Shown here one piece after another: positions 1 through 8,264 of a stretch of 32,894 bases of DNA (position 1 is the stretch's first letter; every line of letters begins with the position of its first letter). Source of the DNA: an uncultured Sphingomonas sp. GTDB taxonomy: Bacteria; Pseudomonadota; Alphaproteobacteria; Sphingomonadales; Sphingomonadaceae. The translations under genes and the position numbers were made by a program. The notes beneath the pieces were generated by a model. That model was not told the origin of the DNA. It saw nothing but the letters and a program-made list of their open reading frames with translations, and searched no databases. The DNA lies in NCBI GenBank assembly GCA_913777325.1, contig CAJYSA010000117.1, forward strand, positions 1-32,894. The letters are read 5' to 3'.

Positions 1-204
1 CTGACCGCCGTCCACGATCTGGTCGAGGAACTGTCCCGCGATGAACACCGCCCCGACGCCCCGATCAAGGACGAAACGCTGCAACTCGTGCTGGCCGCGC
101 TGGGCGACGCGCTGCTGGGCGCCCCGATGGCGCGCGCGCTGGGGCTGCCGAGGGATCGCGCGCGGGGGATCGCGCGGGAGATGTTGCTCAGGGATCGGGT
201 GTGA
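1..204 (+). CDS. C-terminal 67 residues of an unrecognised protein (5' truncated by window)
   Basis: Reading frame 1 is open from the first base to the TGA at 202-204. The visible part is predicted mostly helical and rich in Ala, Leu, Arg and Asp, and ends in MLLRDRV. The stretch GAPMARALGLPRDRAR could form a helix-turn-helix-like pair of helices, but that alone is not diagnostic. There is no membrane segment and no catalytic motif I recognise. Its high GC and codon use match the housekeeping genes to the right, unlike the next ORF. I do not assign a function; the start lies outside the window. Confidence 0.6.
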   Translation: MTAVHDLVEELSRDEHRPDAPIKDETLQLVLAALGDALLGAPMARALGLPRDRARGIAREMLLRDRV

Positions 205-299
205 TTGAGCATGCGGCGGATTGACCGCTTGCGCCCACAACCGGACGGTCGGAATGAGGCCAGGTTGCGTTTTGCATTTTACTCCCTCACGCTCTCAAC

Positions 300-782
300 A
301 TGCGGAGATGTTTTAGCGCAATGGCCGCCTGCCGGTTTGCTATAGCTGGCCTCGCCGCTGGAAGCTGTTCCAGTGGACCGATCGTCTCCTTGGTAGGTGG
401 GCAGGTTACTGTCAGCGTAAGCCCGAATTTTAGCGGGACCGAGTTGTTCGTGACAGTGCGCAACCGCCACGGGAAGACCTCAGGTGCGATCCCTTTGGTC
501 AATGACCACATAAGGAGCAACATATACCTTACACCACGTAGTCAGCTTGTGGTGATTGAGCAGGGCGGTGACGACGTCTTCTTTTCTTTACCGAAAGATG
601 CGAGGCCTGAGTACTTGACAGGTCGCGAGGCGGTAAGGCGCGATACAGATTCCGGCCGCTGGCAATATATGGGGGTTATCAAGGGTGACGTGTTTTATGC
701 AGACACGCCGGAGTGCATAGCCCTTCTCGGCGAGGGTGGGTCGCCATATCGACGTCAATACCAGAAGCCCCATTTCTGCTGA
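300..782 (+). CDS. orphan secreted or lipoprotein-like protein, atypical composition
   Basis: A 160-codon ORF from ATG 300; an in-frame ATG at 321 is an equally good start and gives a 153-residue product. The N-terminus is hydrophobic (FAIAGLAAGSC), resembling a signal peptide with a poor lipobox ending at Cys; the -3 Ala is not the usual Leu. The rest alternates short beta-strand-like stretches (TVSVSP, ELFVTVRN, QLVVIEQ, DVFFSLP) and ends in Cys. I recognise no family. Base composition differs clearly from the neighbours: row 541-600 is 50% G+C against 70% in row 1081-1140 of obgE, and codon use is relaxed. It stands alone upstream of obgE with no partner gene, consistent with recent acquisition. 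Expression is unproven. Confidence 0.5.
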   Translation: MRRCFSAMAACRFAIAGLAAGSCSSGPIVSLVGGQVTVSVSPNFSGTELFVTVRNRHGKTSGAIPLVNDHIRSNIYLTPRSQLVVIEQGGDDVFFSLPKDARPEYLTGREAVRRDTDSGRWQYMGVIKGDVFYADTPECIALLGEGGSPYRRQYQKPHFC

Positions 783-894
783 AACCGCGCGCCGCTGTCG
801 ACGGCTAAAACGAACGTCCGCTTGCCACCAGAATTAGCCTCACCTCCCCTCTCTTCCACGGAGAATCCCGCCACCACGACGCCGCGTCGTCGGT

Positions 895-911
895 CGCGGG
901 CTAGGCCCGCG
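895..911. terminator. short GC-rich hairpin upstream of obgE
   Basis: CGCGGGC and GCCCGCG pair around a three-base TAG loop. It lies in the 185-base gap between the orphan ORF and obgE, with no T-run after it, so it may be a weak terminator for the upstream ORF or a leader structure for obgE. A second inverted repeat, ACGACGC/CGTCGT, sits just before it. Confidence 0.25.
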
Positions 912-949
912 CCGGCCGGGCGCGCGGCATAGTGCTTTAACGGCGCTAA

Positions 950-2014
<1,065 letters not shown>

Positions 2015-2053
2015 GGCGTAGCCAACATCGTCGCGGATGACTATGTTGGCTCC

Positions 2054-2617
2054 ATGGCCACGCAGATCGCCCCGGACTATCCGCTGCTGACCGCCGCCGA
2101 GTTTCTCGAACTCGATTTCGGCGACCGCAAGGCGGAGCTGGACAATGGCGTCATCCGCATGATGGCGGGCGGCTCCGCCCGCCACGCGGAGGTGACGGGC
2201 AACATATTCCTGGCGCTGGCGACCCGTCTCCGCGGCAGCGGGTGCAAGCCCTATACGTCGGACATGGCGACCCGCACCCACGACCTGTCGGTACGCTACC
2301 CCGACGTGTCGGCGTTCTGCGGCAAGAACGATCCCGCGTACGATATCGCCAAGTCGTTCGACGATCCCCGCGTGCTGTTCGAGGTGCTCTCCGGCAGCAC
2401 CGCGCGCACGGACCTCCGCACGAAGCTCGACGAATACAAAGCGCTCGACAGCGTCGACACGATCGTGTTCGTCGACATCGCCAGCGAGCGGCTGCGCGTG
2501 TTCCAGCGCACCGGCCCGCACGGCTGGAGCGACGTCGCGCATGACGCGCCGTTCGACGTGCCGCTTCCCGCGCTGTCGCTCACGCTGCCCCATGCGGAGA
2601 TCTTCGCGCGCGATTGA
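2054..2617 (+). CDS. Uma2-family (DUF820) putative restriction-endonuclease-fold protein
   Basis: A 187-residue protein of the Uma2 family, which has a PD-(D/E)xK nuclease fold and is abundant in cyanobacteria and scattered elsewhere; the biological role is generally unknown. Candidate active-site residues are in the expected order: E28 in AELDNG, D84 in YPDVSAF, E110 in FEVLS, and K124 in RTKLDEY followed by the typical Tyr. The C-terminal part has the usual strand pattern (TIVFVDI, LRVFQR). It starts 39 bases after obgE, and its TGA (2615-2617) is 35 bases before the chosen proB start, so the three genes are probably co-transcribed. GC content matches the neighbours, so any insertion is old. 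There is no partner methylase or antitoxin. Confidence 0.85.
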   Translation: MATQIAPDYPLLTAAEFLELDFGDRKAELDNGVIRMMAGGSARHAEVTGNIFLALATRLRGSGCKPYTSDMATRTHDLSVRYPDVSAFCGKNDPAYDIAKSFDDPRVLFEVLSGSTARTDLRTKLDEYKALDSVDTIVFVDIASERLRVFQRTGPHGWSDVAHDAPFDVPLPALSLTLPHAEIFARD

Positions 2618-2652
2618 GCGGCGCCGCGCCCCGCGCTAACGCTGCCGCCGTC

Positions 2653-3756
2653 ATGTCGCTCTTCCCGCCCGCCGCCTGCCCGCGCTTGATCGTCAAGATC
2701 GGCTCGGCGCTGCTCGTCGATCCCGATGGCGGGGTGCGGCGCGCCTTTCTGGAAGGGATCGCGCGCGACATCGCCGAGCGGACCGCCGCCGGTCAGCAGG
2801 TCGCGGTCGTGTCCTCGGGCGCGATCGCGCTCGGCGCGCGCCGGCTCGGCCTCGCGAAGGGCGGGCGTGCCAGCCTGGAGGACGCGCAGGCCGCCGCCGC
2901 CACCGGGCAGATCGCGCTGGCGGGCGTCTGGGCCGACGTGCTCGCCGCACAGGGGCTGACCGCCGCGCAGATGCTGGTGACGCTCGGCGATCTGGAGGAG
3001 CGTCGCCGCTACCTCAATGCCGCCGCCACCCTGGGTCGCCTGCTCCAGCTCGGCACCGTGCCGGTCATCAACGAAAACGATTCGGTCGCCACCGAGGAGA
3101 TCCGCTTCGGCGACAACGATCGGCTCGCCGCGCGCATCGCGCAGGCGGCGGGGGCACAGGGCGTCGTGCTGCTGTCCGACATCGACGGGCTCTACGATCG
3201 CAATCCCGCGCTGCCCGGCGCGACGCATATCCCGCGCGTCGAGCGGATCGACGCCGGGGTCGAGGGGATGGCCGATCGCGGCTCCGCCTCGGGCATGGGC
3301 TCGGGCGGCATGGTGTCGAAGATCGCCGCCGCGCGCATCGCCAATGCGGCGGGCGCGGGGCTCGCCATCGCCTCCGGCCATGCCGAACGCCCGCTGTCCG
3401 ACGACGCGCGCCACACGCTGTTCGTCGCCGAACGCGCGGCCCCGGCGCGCAAGGCGTGGCTGGCCGGCGGGCTGACCGCCGCCGGCACGATCCATGTCGA
3501 TGCCGGTGCCGCCCGCGCCCTGGCCGACGGGCGCAGCCTGCTCGCCGCCGGCGCGACGCGCATCGAGGGGCAGTTCGCGCGCGGCGATCTGGTCGCCATC
3601 CACGGCCCGGCGGGCGCGGTCGCGCGCGGGCTGGCCGAATATGACGCCGCCGATGCCGCGCGGCTGCTGGGGCGCCGCAGCGAGGATCACGCCGCGCTGC
3701 TCGGCTATGCGCCGCGCGCCGCCCTGGTCCACCGTAACCATATGGCGCTGCTGTGA
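2653..3756 (+). CDS. proB: glutamate 5-kinase
   Basis: Phosphorylates L-glutamate with ATP to gamma-glutamyl phosphate, the first and proline-inhibited step of proline synthesis; cytosolic. The amino acid kinase domain shows LIVKIGSALL at the N-terminus, VVSSGAIALG, the substrate loop VINENDSV and FGDNDRLAARIA, then LLSDIDGLYD. A C-terminal PUA domain covers roughly residues 270-360. ATG 2653 gives 367 residues, the same as the E. coli enzyme; the frame also opens at a TTG at 2614 overlapping the Uma2 stop, but the extra residues are unconserved-looking. proA is not in the window. The stop overlaps the start of the next gene by 4 bases (GTGA), indicating translational coupling. Confidence 0.97.
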   Translation: MSLFPPAACPRLIVKIGSALLVDPDGGVRRAFLEGIARDIAERTAAGQQVAVVSSGAIALGARRLGLAKGGRASLEDAQAAAATGQIALAGVWADVLAAQGLTAAQMLVTLGDLEERRRYLNAAATLGRLLQLGTVPVINENDSVATEEIRFGDNDRLAARIAQAAGAQGVVLLSDIDGLYDRNPALPGATHIPRVERIDAGVEGMADRGSASGMGSGGMVSKIAAARIANAAGAGLAIASGHAERPLSDDARHTLFVAERAAPARKAWLAGGLTAAGTIHVDAGAARALADGRSLLAAGATRIEGQFARGDLVAIHGPAGAVARGLAEYDAADAARLLGRRSEDHAALLGYAPRAALVHRNHMALL

Positions 3757-4652
3757 TCCTTGCCCTCACCGGCGGCACCGGGTTCGTCGGTGGCGCGGTG
3801 ATCGAACAGGCGCTCGCCGCCGGGCACCGCGTCCGCGCCCTCGCCCGCCGTCCGCAGCCGCCGCGCGACGGCGTCACCTGGATCGCCGGCGCGCTGGACG
3901 ATGCGGCGGCGATCTCCGCGCTGGTGTCGACCGCCGACGCGGTGCTGCACGTCGCGGGCGCGGTCAACGCGACCGATCGCGCCGCCTTCGCCGCCGCCAA
4001 TATCGATGGCACCCGCACCGTCGTTGAAGCGGCGCGGACTTGGAACGTCCGCCGCTTCGTCCACATATCCTCGCTTGCCGCGCGCGAACCCGATCTGTCG
4101 AACTATGGCTGGTCGAAGGCGGGGGCAGAGCAGATCGTGATCGACAGCGCGCTCGACTGGACGATCGTCCGCCCGCCCGGCGTCTATGGTCCGGGCGACA
4201 TGGAGCAGCGCGACCTGTTCCGCGCCGCGCGCCGCACCGGCGTGGTGCCGGTCCCGCCGCGCGGACGGCTGTCGATCATCCACGTCGCCGATCTCGCGCG
4301 ATTGCTGCTCGTGCTGGTCGAACACCCCGCCAGCCCTGCCATCTACGAACCCAGCGATGGCGCGGCGCTGAGCTATGCCGGGTTCGCGCGCGCCATCGGG
4401 GTCGCGGTCGGGCGGCGCATCCTGCCGCTGTCGCTCCCCGCCGCCCTCTTGCGCACCGCCGCGCGGGCCGACCGGCTGCTGCGCGGCGATCGTGCGAAGC
4501 TGACCGCGGATCGCGTCGCCTATATGATCCATCCGGACTGGACCGCCGACCCCGCCAAGGCGCCCCCGCCGGCGCTGTGGCAGCCGCGCATCGACGCGGC
4601 GACCGGGCTTTCCGACACGGCACGATGGTATCGCGCCCACGGCTTGCTATAG
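3753..4652 (+). CDS. cerR: NAD(P)-dependent SDR, ceramide reductase (CerR)-like
   Basis: A 299-residue extended SDR (epimerase/dehydratase type). The Rossmann motif is TGGTGFVG (6-13), followed by the NDUFA9-like pattern SALVSTADAVLHVAG. Catalytic residues are Ser106/107 in VHISSL and Y118-x-x-x-K122 in NYGWSK. The start is GTG 3753, overlapping the proB stop by 4 bases. The gene is followed at once by an acyl carrier protein and serine palmitoyltransferase. In Caulobacter crescentus the ceramide genes spt, acpR and cerR are neighbours, and CerR is an SDR of this kind that reduces the 3-keto group of the sphingoid intermediate. The SDR family is seen directly; the CerR assignment rests on gene order and size, so the symbol is provisional. 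Confidence 0.8.
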   Translation: MILALTGGTGFVGGAVIEQALAAGHRVRALARRPQPPRDGVTWIAGALDDAAAISALVSTADAVLHVAGAVNATDRAAFAAANIDGTRTVVEAARTWNVRRFVHISSLAAREPDLSNYGWSKAGAEQIVIDSALDWTIVRPPGVYGPGDMEQRDLFRAARRTGVVPVPPRGRLSIIHVADLARLLLVLVEHPASPAIYEPSDGAALSYAGFARAIGVAVGRRILPLSLPAALLRTAARADRLLRGDRAKLTADRVAYMIHPDWTADPAKAPPPALWQPRIDAATGLSDTARWYRAHGLL

Positions 4653-4694
4653 CGCGGTCAGACAACCGCCGCATTTCAGGGCCACAGCACGCGC

Positions 4695-4937
4695 ATGACC
4701 GACCGTAACGCCATCCTCGACACGCTGCGCACGCAGATCGAACCCTTCAACAAGAAGGGCGTCGCGATCACCGAAGCGACCACCTTCCAGGGCGATCTGG
4801 AATGGGATTCGCTGACCGTGATGGATTTCGTCGCCGCGATCGAGGACGAGTTCGAGATCATCATCACGATGAACATGCAGGCCGAGATCGAGAACGTCGG
4901 CCAGCTCGCCGATGCCGTCGAAAAGCTGAAGGGCTGA
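4695..4937 (+). CDS. acpR: specialised acyl carrier protein for sphingolipid synthesis
   Basis: An 80-residue acidic ACP. The phosphopantetheine attachment site is Ser39 in EWDSLTVMDF; general AcpP has GADSLDTVE, so this is a divergent, specialised carrier. It lies 42 bases after the SDR and only 5 bases before the serine palmitoyltransferase start, a strong operon arrangement. In Caulobacter the corresponding AcpR is one of the proteins required for ceramide formation, presumably carrying the acyl chain used by Spt or by the N-acyltransferase. ATG 4695 is the only reasonable start. ACP identity is certain; the dedicated role is inferred from context. Confidence 0.88.
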   Translation: MTDRNAILDTLRTQIEPFNKKGVAITEATTFQGDLEWDSLTVMDFVAAIEDEFEIIITMNMQAEIENVGQLADAVEKLKG

Positions 4938-4942
4938 ACGGC

Positions 4943-6223
4943 ATGACCGAGACCGGCCTCCAGAGCGAGAAGCTGCCCGCCGAGCCGGCCGCCCAGCCGA
5001 CCACCGCACCGGCGGCGCGCGACCTGTTCGCGAAGTTCGATCCGCTGCTGGCGGAGCGCGATGCGCTGATGGCGTCGGGCGTGCGCGATCCGTTCGGGAT
5101 CGTCATGGAGCAGGTGCTCTCGCCCACGACGGCGGTGATCCGCGGCAAGGAGACGATCCTGCTCGGCACCTACAATTACATGGGGATGACGTTCGACGCC
5201 GACGTGATCGCCGCGGGCACCCGCGCGCTGGAACAGTTCGGCAGCGGCACCAACGGCAGCCGGATGCTCAACGGCACGTTTCGCGATCACGTCGAGGCCG
5301 AGGACGCGCTGAAGGAATTCTACGGCGCCACCGGCGCGATCGTCTTCTCGACCGGCTATCAGGCCAATCTCGGCACGATCTCGACGATGGCGGGGCGCGG
5401 CGAGTACGTCATCCTCGACGCCGACAGCCACGCCTCGATCTACGATGGCTGCAAGATGGGCGATGCGGAGATCGTCCGCTTCCGCCACAATTCGGTCGAG
5501 GATCTCGACAAGCGCCTCGGTCGCCTGCCCAGGGAGCCGGGCAAGCTGGTGGTGCTGGAGGGCGTCTATTCGATGCTCGGCGACATCGCGCCGCTGCGCG
5601 AGATGGTGCAGGTGTCGAAGAAGCACGGCTGCATGGTGCTGGTCGACGAGGCGCATTCGATGGGCTTCTTCGGCGAGCACGGGCGCGGCGTGTACGAGGC
5701 GCAGGGGCTGGTGCTGGGCGAGGACGTCGATCTGGTGATCGGCACCTTCTCGAAATCGGTCGGCACGGTCGGCGGCTTCTGCATTTCGAACCATCCGAAG
5801 TTCGAGGGGCTGCGCTTCTCGTGCCGTCCGTACATCTTCACCGCCTCGCTGCCGCCGTCGGTGGTGGCGACCGCCGCCACTTCGGTGCGCAAGCTGATGA
5901 CCGCGCATGACAAGCGCGCGCGGCTGTGGAGCAATGCGCGGCAATTGCACGCCGGGCTGAAGGGGCTGGGCTTCGCGCTGGGCACCGACACGTGCGACTC
6001 GGCGATCGTCGCGGTGATTCTGCAGGATCAGGCGCAGGCGGTGGTCATGTGGCAGGCGCTGCTGGAGGCGGGGCTGTACGTCAACGTCGCGCGCCCGCCC
6101 GCCACGCCGTCGGGCACGTTCCTGCTGCGCTGTTCGATCTGCGCCGAGCACACGCCGGAGCAGATCGCGCGCGTGATCGAGATGTTCGCGGCGGCAGGGC
6201 GCCTCGCCGGTGCGACCGGCTGA
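4943..6223 (+). CDS. spt: serine palmitoyltransferase
   Basis: A PLP enzyme of the alpha-oxoamine synthase family that condenses L-serine with a palmitoyl thioester to 3-ketosphinganine, the committed step of sphingolipid synthesis; soluble and homodimeric in sphingomonads. The 426-residue protein carries the family residues at the spacing of the S. paucimobilis enzyme: N104 in GTNGSR, PLP-stacking H163 in DSHASIYDG, D235 and H238 in VDEAHSMG, and Schiff-base lysine K271 in GTFSKSVGT. The C-terminal substrate-carboxylate Arg lies in VNVARPPATPSGT. ATG 4943 follows the ACP stop by 5 bases; the frame is open further upstream but overlaps the ACP gene. The N-terminal 25 residues are Pro/Ala-rich and likely disordered. 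It marks the organism as a glycosphingolipid producer. Confidence 0.97.
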   Translation: MTETGLQSEKLPAEPAAQPTTAPAARDLFAKFDPLLAERDALMASGVRDPFGIVMEQVLSPTTAVIRGKETILLGTYNYMGMTFDADVIAAGTRALEQFGSGTNGSRMLNGTFRDHVEAEDALKEFYGATGAIVFSTGYQANLGTISTMAGRGEYVILDADSHASIYDGCKMGDAEIVRFRHNSVEDLDKRLGRLPREPGKLVVLEGVYSMLGDIAPLREMVQVSKKHGCMVLVDEAHSMGFFGEHGRGVYEAQGLVLGEDVDLVIGTFSKSVGTVGGFCISNHPKFEGLRFSCRPYIFTASLPPSVVATAATSVRKLMTAHDKRARLWSNARQLHAGLKGLGFALGTDTCDSAIVAVILQDQAQAVVMWQALLEAGLYVNVARPPATPSGTFLLRCSICAEHTPEQIARVIEMFAAAGRLAGATG

Positions 6224-6241
6224 CGCGGCGTTTGCATCCTC

Positions 6242-6255
6242 TTAACGATTGTTAA
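6242..6255. promoter_or_regulatory. TTAAC-N4-GTTAA inverted repeat before the hybrid kinase
   Basis: A perfect 5-base inverted repeat with a GATT spacer, in the 47-base gap between spt and the sensor kinase. It resembles a CtrA box (TTAA-N7-TTAA) but the spacing is N6, so it may be a variant CtrA site, another dimeric regulator's operator, or chance in the only AT-rich patch here. Confidence 0.3.
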
Positions 6256-6270
6256 CCTAACGTCGCGCCC

Positions 6271-8181
6271 GTGAGCGACGGTGACGATCTTCCCCAGCGG
6301 CTCGGCAGCGCCTGGCGCAGCGTCACGCTGGGCGTGATGGCGATCGCGGGCGCGATCGTGCTGGCGATGCTGGTGGTGACGCTGGCCGAGGTCAACGGCC
6401 AGCGCGACCGCGCGCTCGCGTCGCAGCGGCACAGCTACGACGTGATGATCCTGGCGCGCACCGTTCAGGGCACGGTCGCGCATGCGGAGGCGTCGCTGGG
6501 CCGCTACGTCATTTCGGGCGATCAGCAACTCGGCCAGGTCTATTACGACGATTGGCGGCGCGCGCGGCAGGCGATCGGGCGCCTCGGCACCCTGACGCAC
6601 GACAATGACGTGCAGCGCGCGCATCTCGCCGTCCTGCAATCGGCCTTCCAGGCCCGTGGCGACGAGCTCGCCCGCACCGCGCTCAGCACCAATTACGGGC
6701 AGAACAACCAGGCGTTGTCGCGCTTCTACCAGGTGCGGCAGAGCGACGCGCTCACCCGGATCAACGATGCGCTCGACGGGATCATCACCGACGAACGCCT
6801 GCTGCTGGAGATGCGCACCGCGCAGGCGCGCGCGTCGGTGCGGCGCTCGACGACGATCGCCAAGGTGCTGGCGGTGTTCGGTGTGCTGCTGGTCGGCGGC
6901 GGGATCGCGATGGGCTGGGTGATGGTCGAGGCGCTGGCGGACCGCGCGATCGCGCGCGCCGAGGCGGAGAGCGAGCGGCTGCGCGCCGACGAGCTGGCGG
7001 CGGCGGTCGACCGCGCCACCGAGGAGCTGCGGGCGCAGGAAGCGCGCCTGCGCCAGGTACAGAAGATGGAGGCCGTCGGGCAATTGACCGGCGGCATCGC
7101 CCACGACTTCAACAACATGCTCGCGGTGGTGCTGAGCGGGATCGAGCTGGCCGCGCGCCACCTGCCGCCCGGCGCCACGGAGACCGCGCGCCATCTGGAC
7201 GGCGCGCGCGAGGGCGCGGACCGCGCGGCGGCGCTGACCGGGCGGCTGCTCGCCTTCGCACGCGAAACCGCGATCAACCCCGAGGCGATCAGCGCCGCCG
7301 CGCTGTTCGCGGGGTTGCAGGATCTCATCGCCCGCTCGCTCGGCGACGGCATCACGCTCGACGTCGTCGACGACAGCCACGGCTGGCACACGCGCGTCGA
7401 CCGGGTCCAGTTGGAGAACACGCTCGTCAACCTCGCGGTGAACGCGCGCGACGCGATGGAGGGACGCGGCACGCTCACGATCCGCGCGACGGCGGTGACG
7501 CTCGCGGAGGGCGCGTTCCTGTCGCTGGCGGTGGCCGACACCGGCTGCGGCATCGCGCCCGACGTGCTGGAGCGGGTGTTCGAGCCGTTCTTCACCACCA
7601 AGCCGCTGGGCAAGGGCACCGGGCTGGGGCTCAGCCAGACCTTCTCGTTCGCGCGCCAGGTCGGCGGCGACGTGCGCATCGAATCGCGCGTCGGGCATGG
7701 CACCACCGTCACGCTGCTGCTCCCGCGCGATCTCGCCGCCGCCACCGCCGCGCCCGTCGTTCGGACTGCCCCCTCCCCCGCCGCGCCGCCGCGTCATGGG
7801 CTGGCGATCCTGGTGGTCGAGGATGACGCCCGCGTGATGGCCGCCACGATGGAGGTGCTGGCGGAACTGGGTCATCGCCCCGTCGCGTGCGACGATGCCA
7901 CGCGGGTCGGCGCGGCGCTCGCCGCGATGGCGGAGGTCGATCTGATCCTGTCCGACGTGCTGATGCCGACGCTGACCGGGCCGGAGATGATCGCGGCGCT
8001 GCCCTCGGCCTTCGCGCACGTGCCGGTGCTGTTCGTCACCGGCTTCGCGGGCGGCGCGCAGGAGGGGATCGATCTCGGCGACCGCCCGGTGCTGCGCAAG
8101 CCGTTCACCCTCGCCGCGCTCGATCGCGCGGTCACCGCCGCCGCGCGCGCCGCCGATCCCGCGCCGCTGGCCGCCGAATAG
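6271..8181 (+). CDS. hybrid sensor histidine kinase with CHASE3-like sensor and receiver domain
   Basis: A 636-residue membrane hybrid kinase. TM1 is about residues 20-39, a helical periplasmic CHASE3-like sensor spans 40-195, and TM2 is about 197-218. A coiled coil (225-265) leads to the HisKA helix with phosphoacceptor H278 in GGIAHDFNN. The HATPase domain is intact: N-box N391 in VNARDAM, G1 DTGCGI near 423-428, EPFFTTK, and GKGTGLGLS near 448-455. After a Pro/Ala linker a receiver domain begins at ILVVEDD, with phosphoacceptor D562 in LSDVLMP and conserved K610. The GTG start at 6271 has no clear ribosome-binding site; other starts would cut into TM1. No separate regulator is adjacent. 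The signal is unknown; position after spt may point to envelope sensing, but that is only context. Confidence 0.9.
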   Translation: MSDGDDLPQRLGSAWRSVTLGVMAIAGAIVLAMLVVTLAEVNGQRDRALASQRHSYDVMILARTVQGTVAHAEASLGRYVISGDQQLGQVYYDDWRRARQAIGRLGTLTHDNDVQRAHLAVLQSAFQARGDELARTALSTNYGQNNQALSRFYQVRQSDALTRINDALDGIITDERLLLEMRTAQARASVRRSTTIAKVLAVFGVLLVGGGIAMGWVMVEALADRAIARAEAESERLRADELAAAVDRATEELRAQEARLRQVQKMEAVGQLTGGIAHDFNNMLAVVLSGIELAARHLPPGATETARHLDGAREGADRAAALTGRLLAFARETAINPEAISAAALFAGLQDLIARSLGDGITLDVVDDSHGWHTRVDRVQLENTLVNLAVNARDAMEGRGTLTIRATAVTLAEGAFLSLAVADTGCGIAPDVLERVFEPFFTTKPLGKGTGLGLSQTFSFARQVGGDVRIESRVGHGTTVTLLLPRDLAAATAAPVVRTAPSPAAPPRHGLAILVVEDDARVMAATMEVLAELGHRPVACDDATRVGAALAAMAEVDLILSDVLMPTLTGPEMIAALPSAFAHVPVLFVTGFAGGAQEGIDLGDRPVLRKPFTLAALDRAVTAAARAADPAPLAAE

Positions 8182-8264
8182 CCAAATCGCCTGCTGACGC
8201 GCCCCGCCGCGCGCCGTATAGCCGGTCGTCCCGTCCACCGCGAAAAGGCAGCGTCGCCCCGCCC

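Noticed and set aside
4041-4045. GGAAC box inside the SDR gene
   Set aside because: No CGTT-like partner at 16-17 bases, and it is inside coding sequence.
6028-8238. Long antisense frame opposite the hybrid kinase
   Set aside because: The sense strand encodes every kinase box in order; the antisense product is His/Arg/Gln-rich and has no recognisable fold.
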